Shown one piece after another: positions 63,226 to 64,000 of a stretch of DNA of 64,000 nt. Where the stretch lies: contig JAINUG010000031.1 in the NCBI GenBank assembly GCA_029706075.1, positions 248,001-312,000 on the forward strand, written 5' to 3'. The stretch comes from Aldrovandia affinis (taxonomy: Eukaryota > Chordata > Actinopteri > Notacanthiformes > Halosauridae). The translations under genes and the position numbers were made by a program. A model generated the notes under the pieces. The model ran no database searches, was not told where the DNA came from, and saw nothing but the letters and a program-made list of their open reading frames with translations. Each line of letters opens with the position of its first letter. The stretch's first letter is position 1.

Positions 63226-64000
63226 TATATATTAGTCTATAAAATGTAGACTATATGATGTTGCGAGTAGGATAGCCAAAATAATGTACAAAATCACAAA
63301 AAATTACACATCTTACATCTTATAACAAATAATATGACAAATAACAAATCTGAATGTGAATAAAATATCAAAACTAATTCGTTTCGTTACATATTTGTTA
63401 TTAAGGGATACATATGACACCTCACTTTCCAAGTGGGACAAGCTCCATCTTTGGCTCTGTTCAAAACACTAAAACATGTACATCCCTCCAACAGTGCACT
63501 GACAATAATCAGTGTCAGTTTGTCAATTATGGCGGTATACTCCAGTGTCTGAATAGCATTCCTGCTTGAAACCTTGTGCCAGCACTTTTCCGTATTTAAA
63601 GCAAGTAAAGCAATGTCGCTGTCATGTTTCAGTTATGTCAGCAGGCCCCTATATTCTGGTTCACAAGATGACGTTGTGTACACGAGCCAGAAAGCACACA
63701 GAACGGTTCTTTCATTATAGAATCCAATACCAGCAGCACAACAGAAATCATGTGCATTAATTCAACTCCATATAATGAGAGCACAAACCCTGCATTGCCA
63801 TTTTTCAGAGGTCAATCTACAGCATCAACATCAATATAAGGTTAAAGAGGTTTAGAATCAATTAATTTTTAAAACTAGATCATTTGTTAATGTCACAGCG
63901 GAAATGCCAACAGCCCACTCAACCCTCCTTTCCAAGCACACCGAGTGCATAATAGTTCTATAAAATATAATACACTTCAGATTTGCCTTACATTATTTAA

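Larger units (their letters stand above)
48495..64000 (-). other. contactin 5' intron or upstream region
   Basis: Because the start exon has a splice acceptor, at least part of this stretch should be intron between untranslated exons. Repeats account for 49081-50186, 51902-52060, 52795-53480, 54600-54995, 58440-58893, 59652-62072 and 63090-63225. I see no coding exon. A GC-rich patch at 57480-57700 is the only place that looks like a possible untranslated exon or promoter. 50580-51260, 53480-54600, 54996-57300 and 62073-63089 are otherwise unassigned. Confidence 0.5.

Overview
The window is vertebrate nuclear DNA, almost certainly from a teleost fish. The grounds are split coding exons with canonical splice sites, many CA/GT and AT microsatellites, and a dense load of Tc1/mariner, hAT, L2 and Rex1-type LINE and tRNA-derived SINE remains. 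No bacterial-style operon, rRNA, CRISPR or intact viral gene is seen. The species cannot be named from this sequence.

One host gene can be supported: the 5' part of a contactin (Ig/FNIII, GPI-anchored neural adhesion protein), transcribed on the minus strand. Three consecutive coding exons are visible, with matching splice phases. The first (48358-48494) holds 82 nt of 5' UTR, the start codon and the signal peptide. The second (19468-19600) holds the first half of Ig domain 1. The third (6276-6451) holds the second half of Ig domain 1. Together they give residues 1-121 of the precursor. The signal peptide resembles CNTN4 (and CNTN3), and the Ig1 body fits CNTN3 and CNTN4 about equally, so the paralogue is left open. 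Introns of about 28.8 kb and 13.0 kb separate the exons. Further 5' untranslated exons (above 48494) and the rest of the gene (below 6276) are not identified.

The rest is intron filled with transposons, often nested. 162-3479 is a hAT element with an 8-bp target duplication that took in three Tc1-type elements. 5650-6230 is a Tc1 deletion derivative lying about 46 nt past the donor of the third exon. 11356-12926 is an unclassified repeat followed by a fairly well kept Tc1 transposon. 20818-21620 is a LINE 3' end split by a SINE. 27705-29354 is two joined Tc1 pieces. 36430-37335 is an internally deleted L2-type LINE. 40591-40774 is a short hAT-type MITE. 52795-53480 is another L2-type end split by a palindromic hAT MITE. 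59652-62072 is a Tc1-like frame that encloses a hAT element with a perfect 8-bp duplication, which itself encloses a SINE. Several SINEs share the L2 3' tail, the expected sign that they used L2 machinery.

The least explained parts are a minus-strand coiled-coil reading frame at 47364-47981 with associated sequence down to about 46450, a GC-rich open frame at 57311-57727, and a two-copy unclassified repeat at 11.4 and 49.1 kb. I found no convincing new biological system. The most interesting host-gene signals are an AUG-UGA start-stop element just before the contactin start codon and a long UG repeat just downstream of the second exon's donor site.
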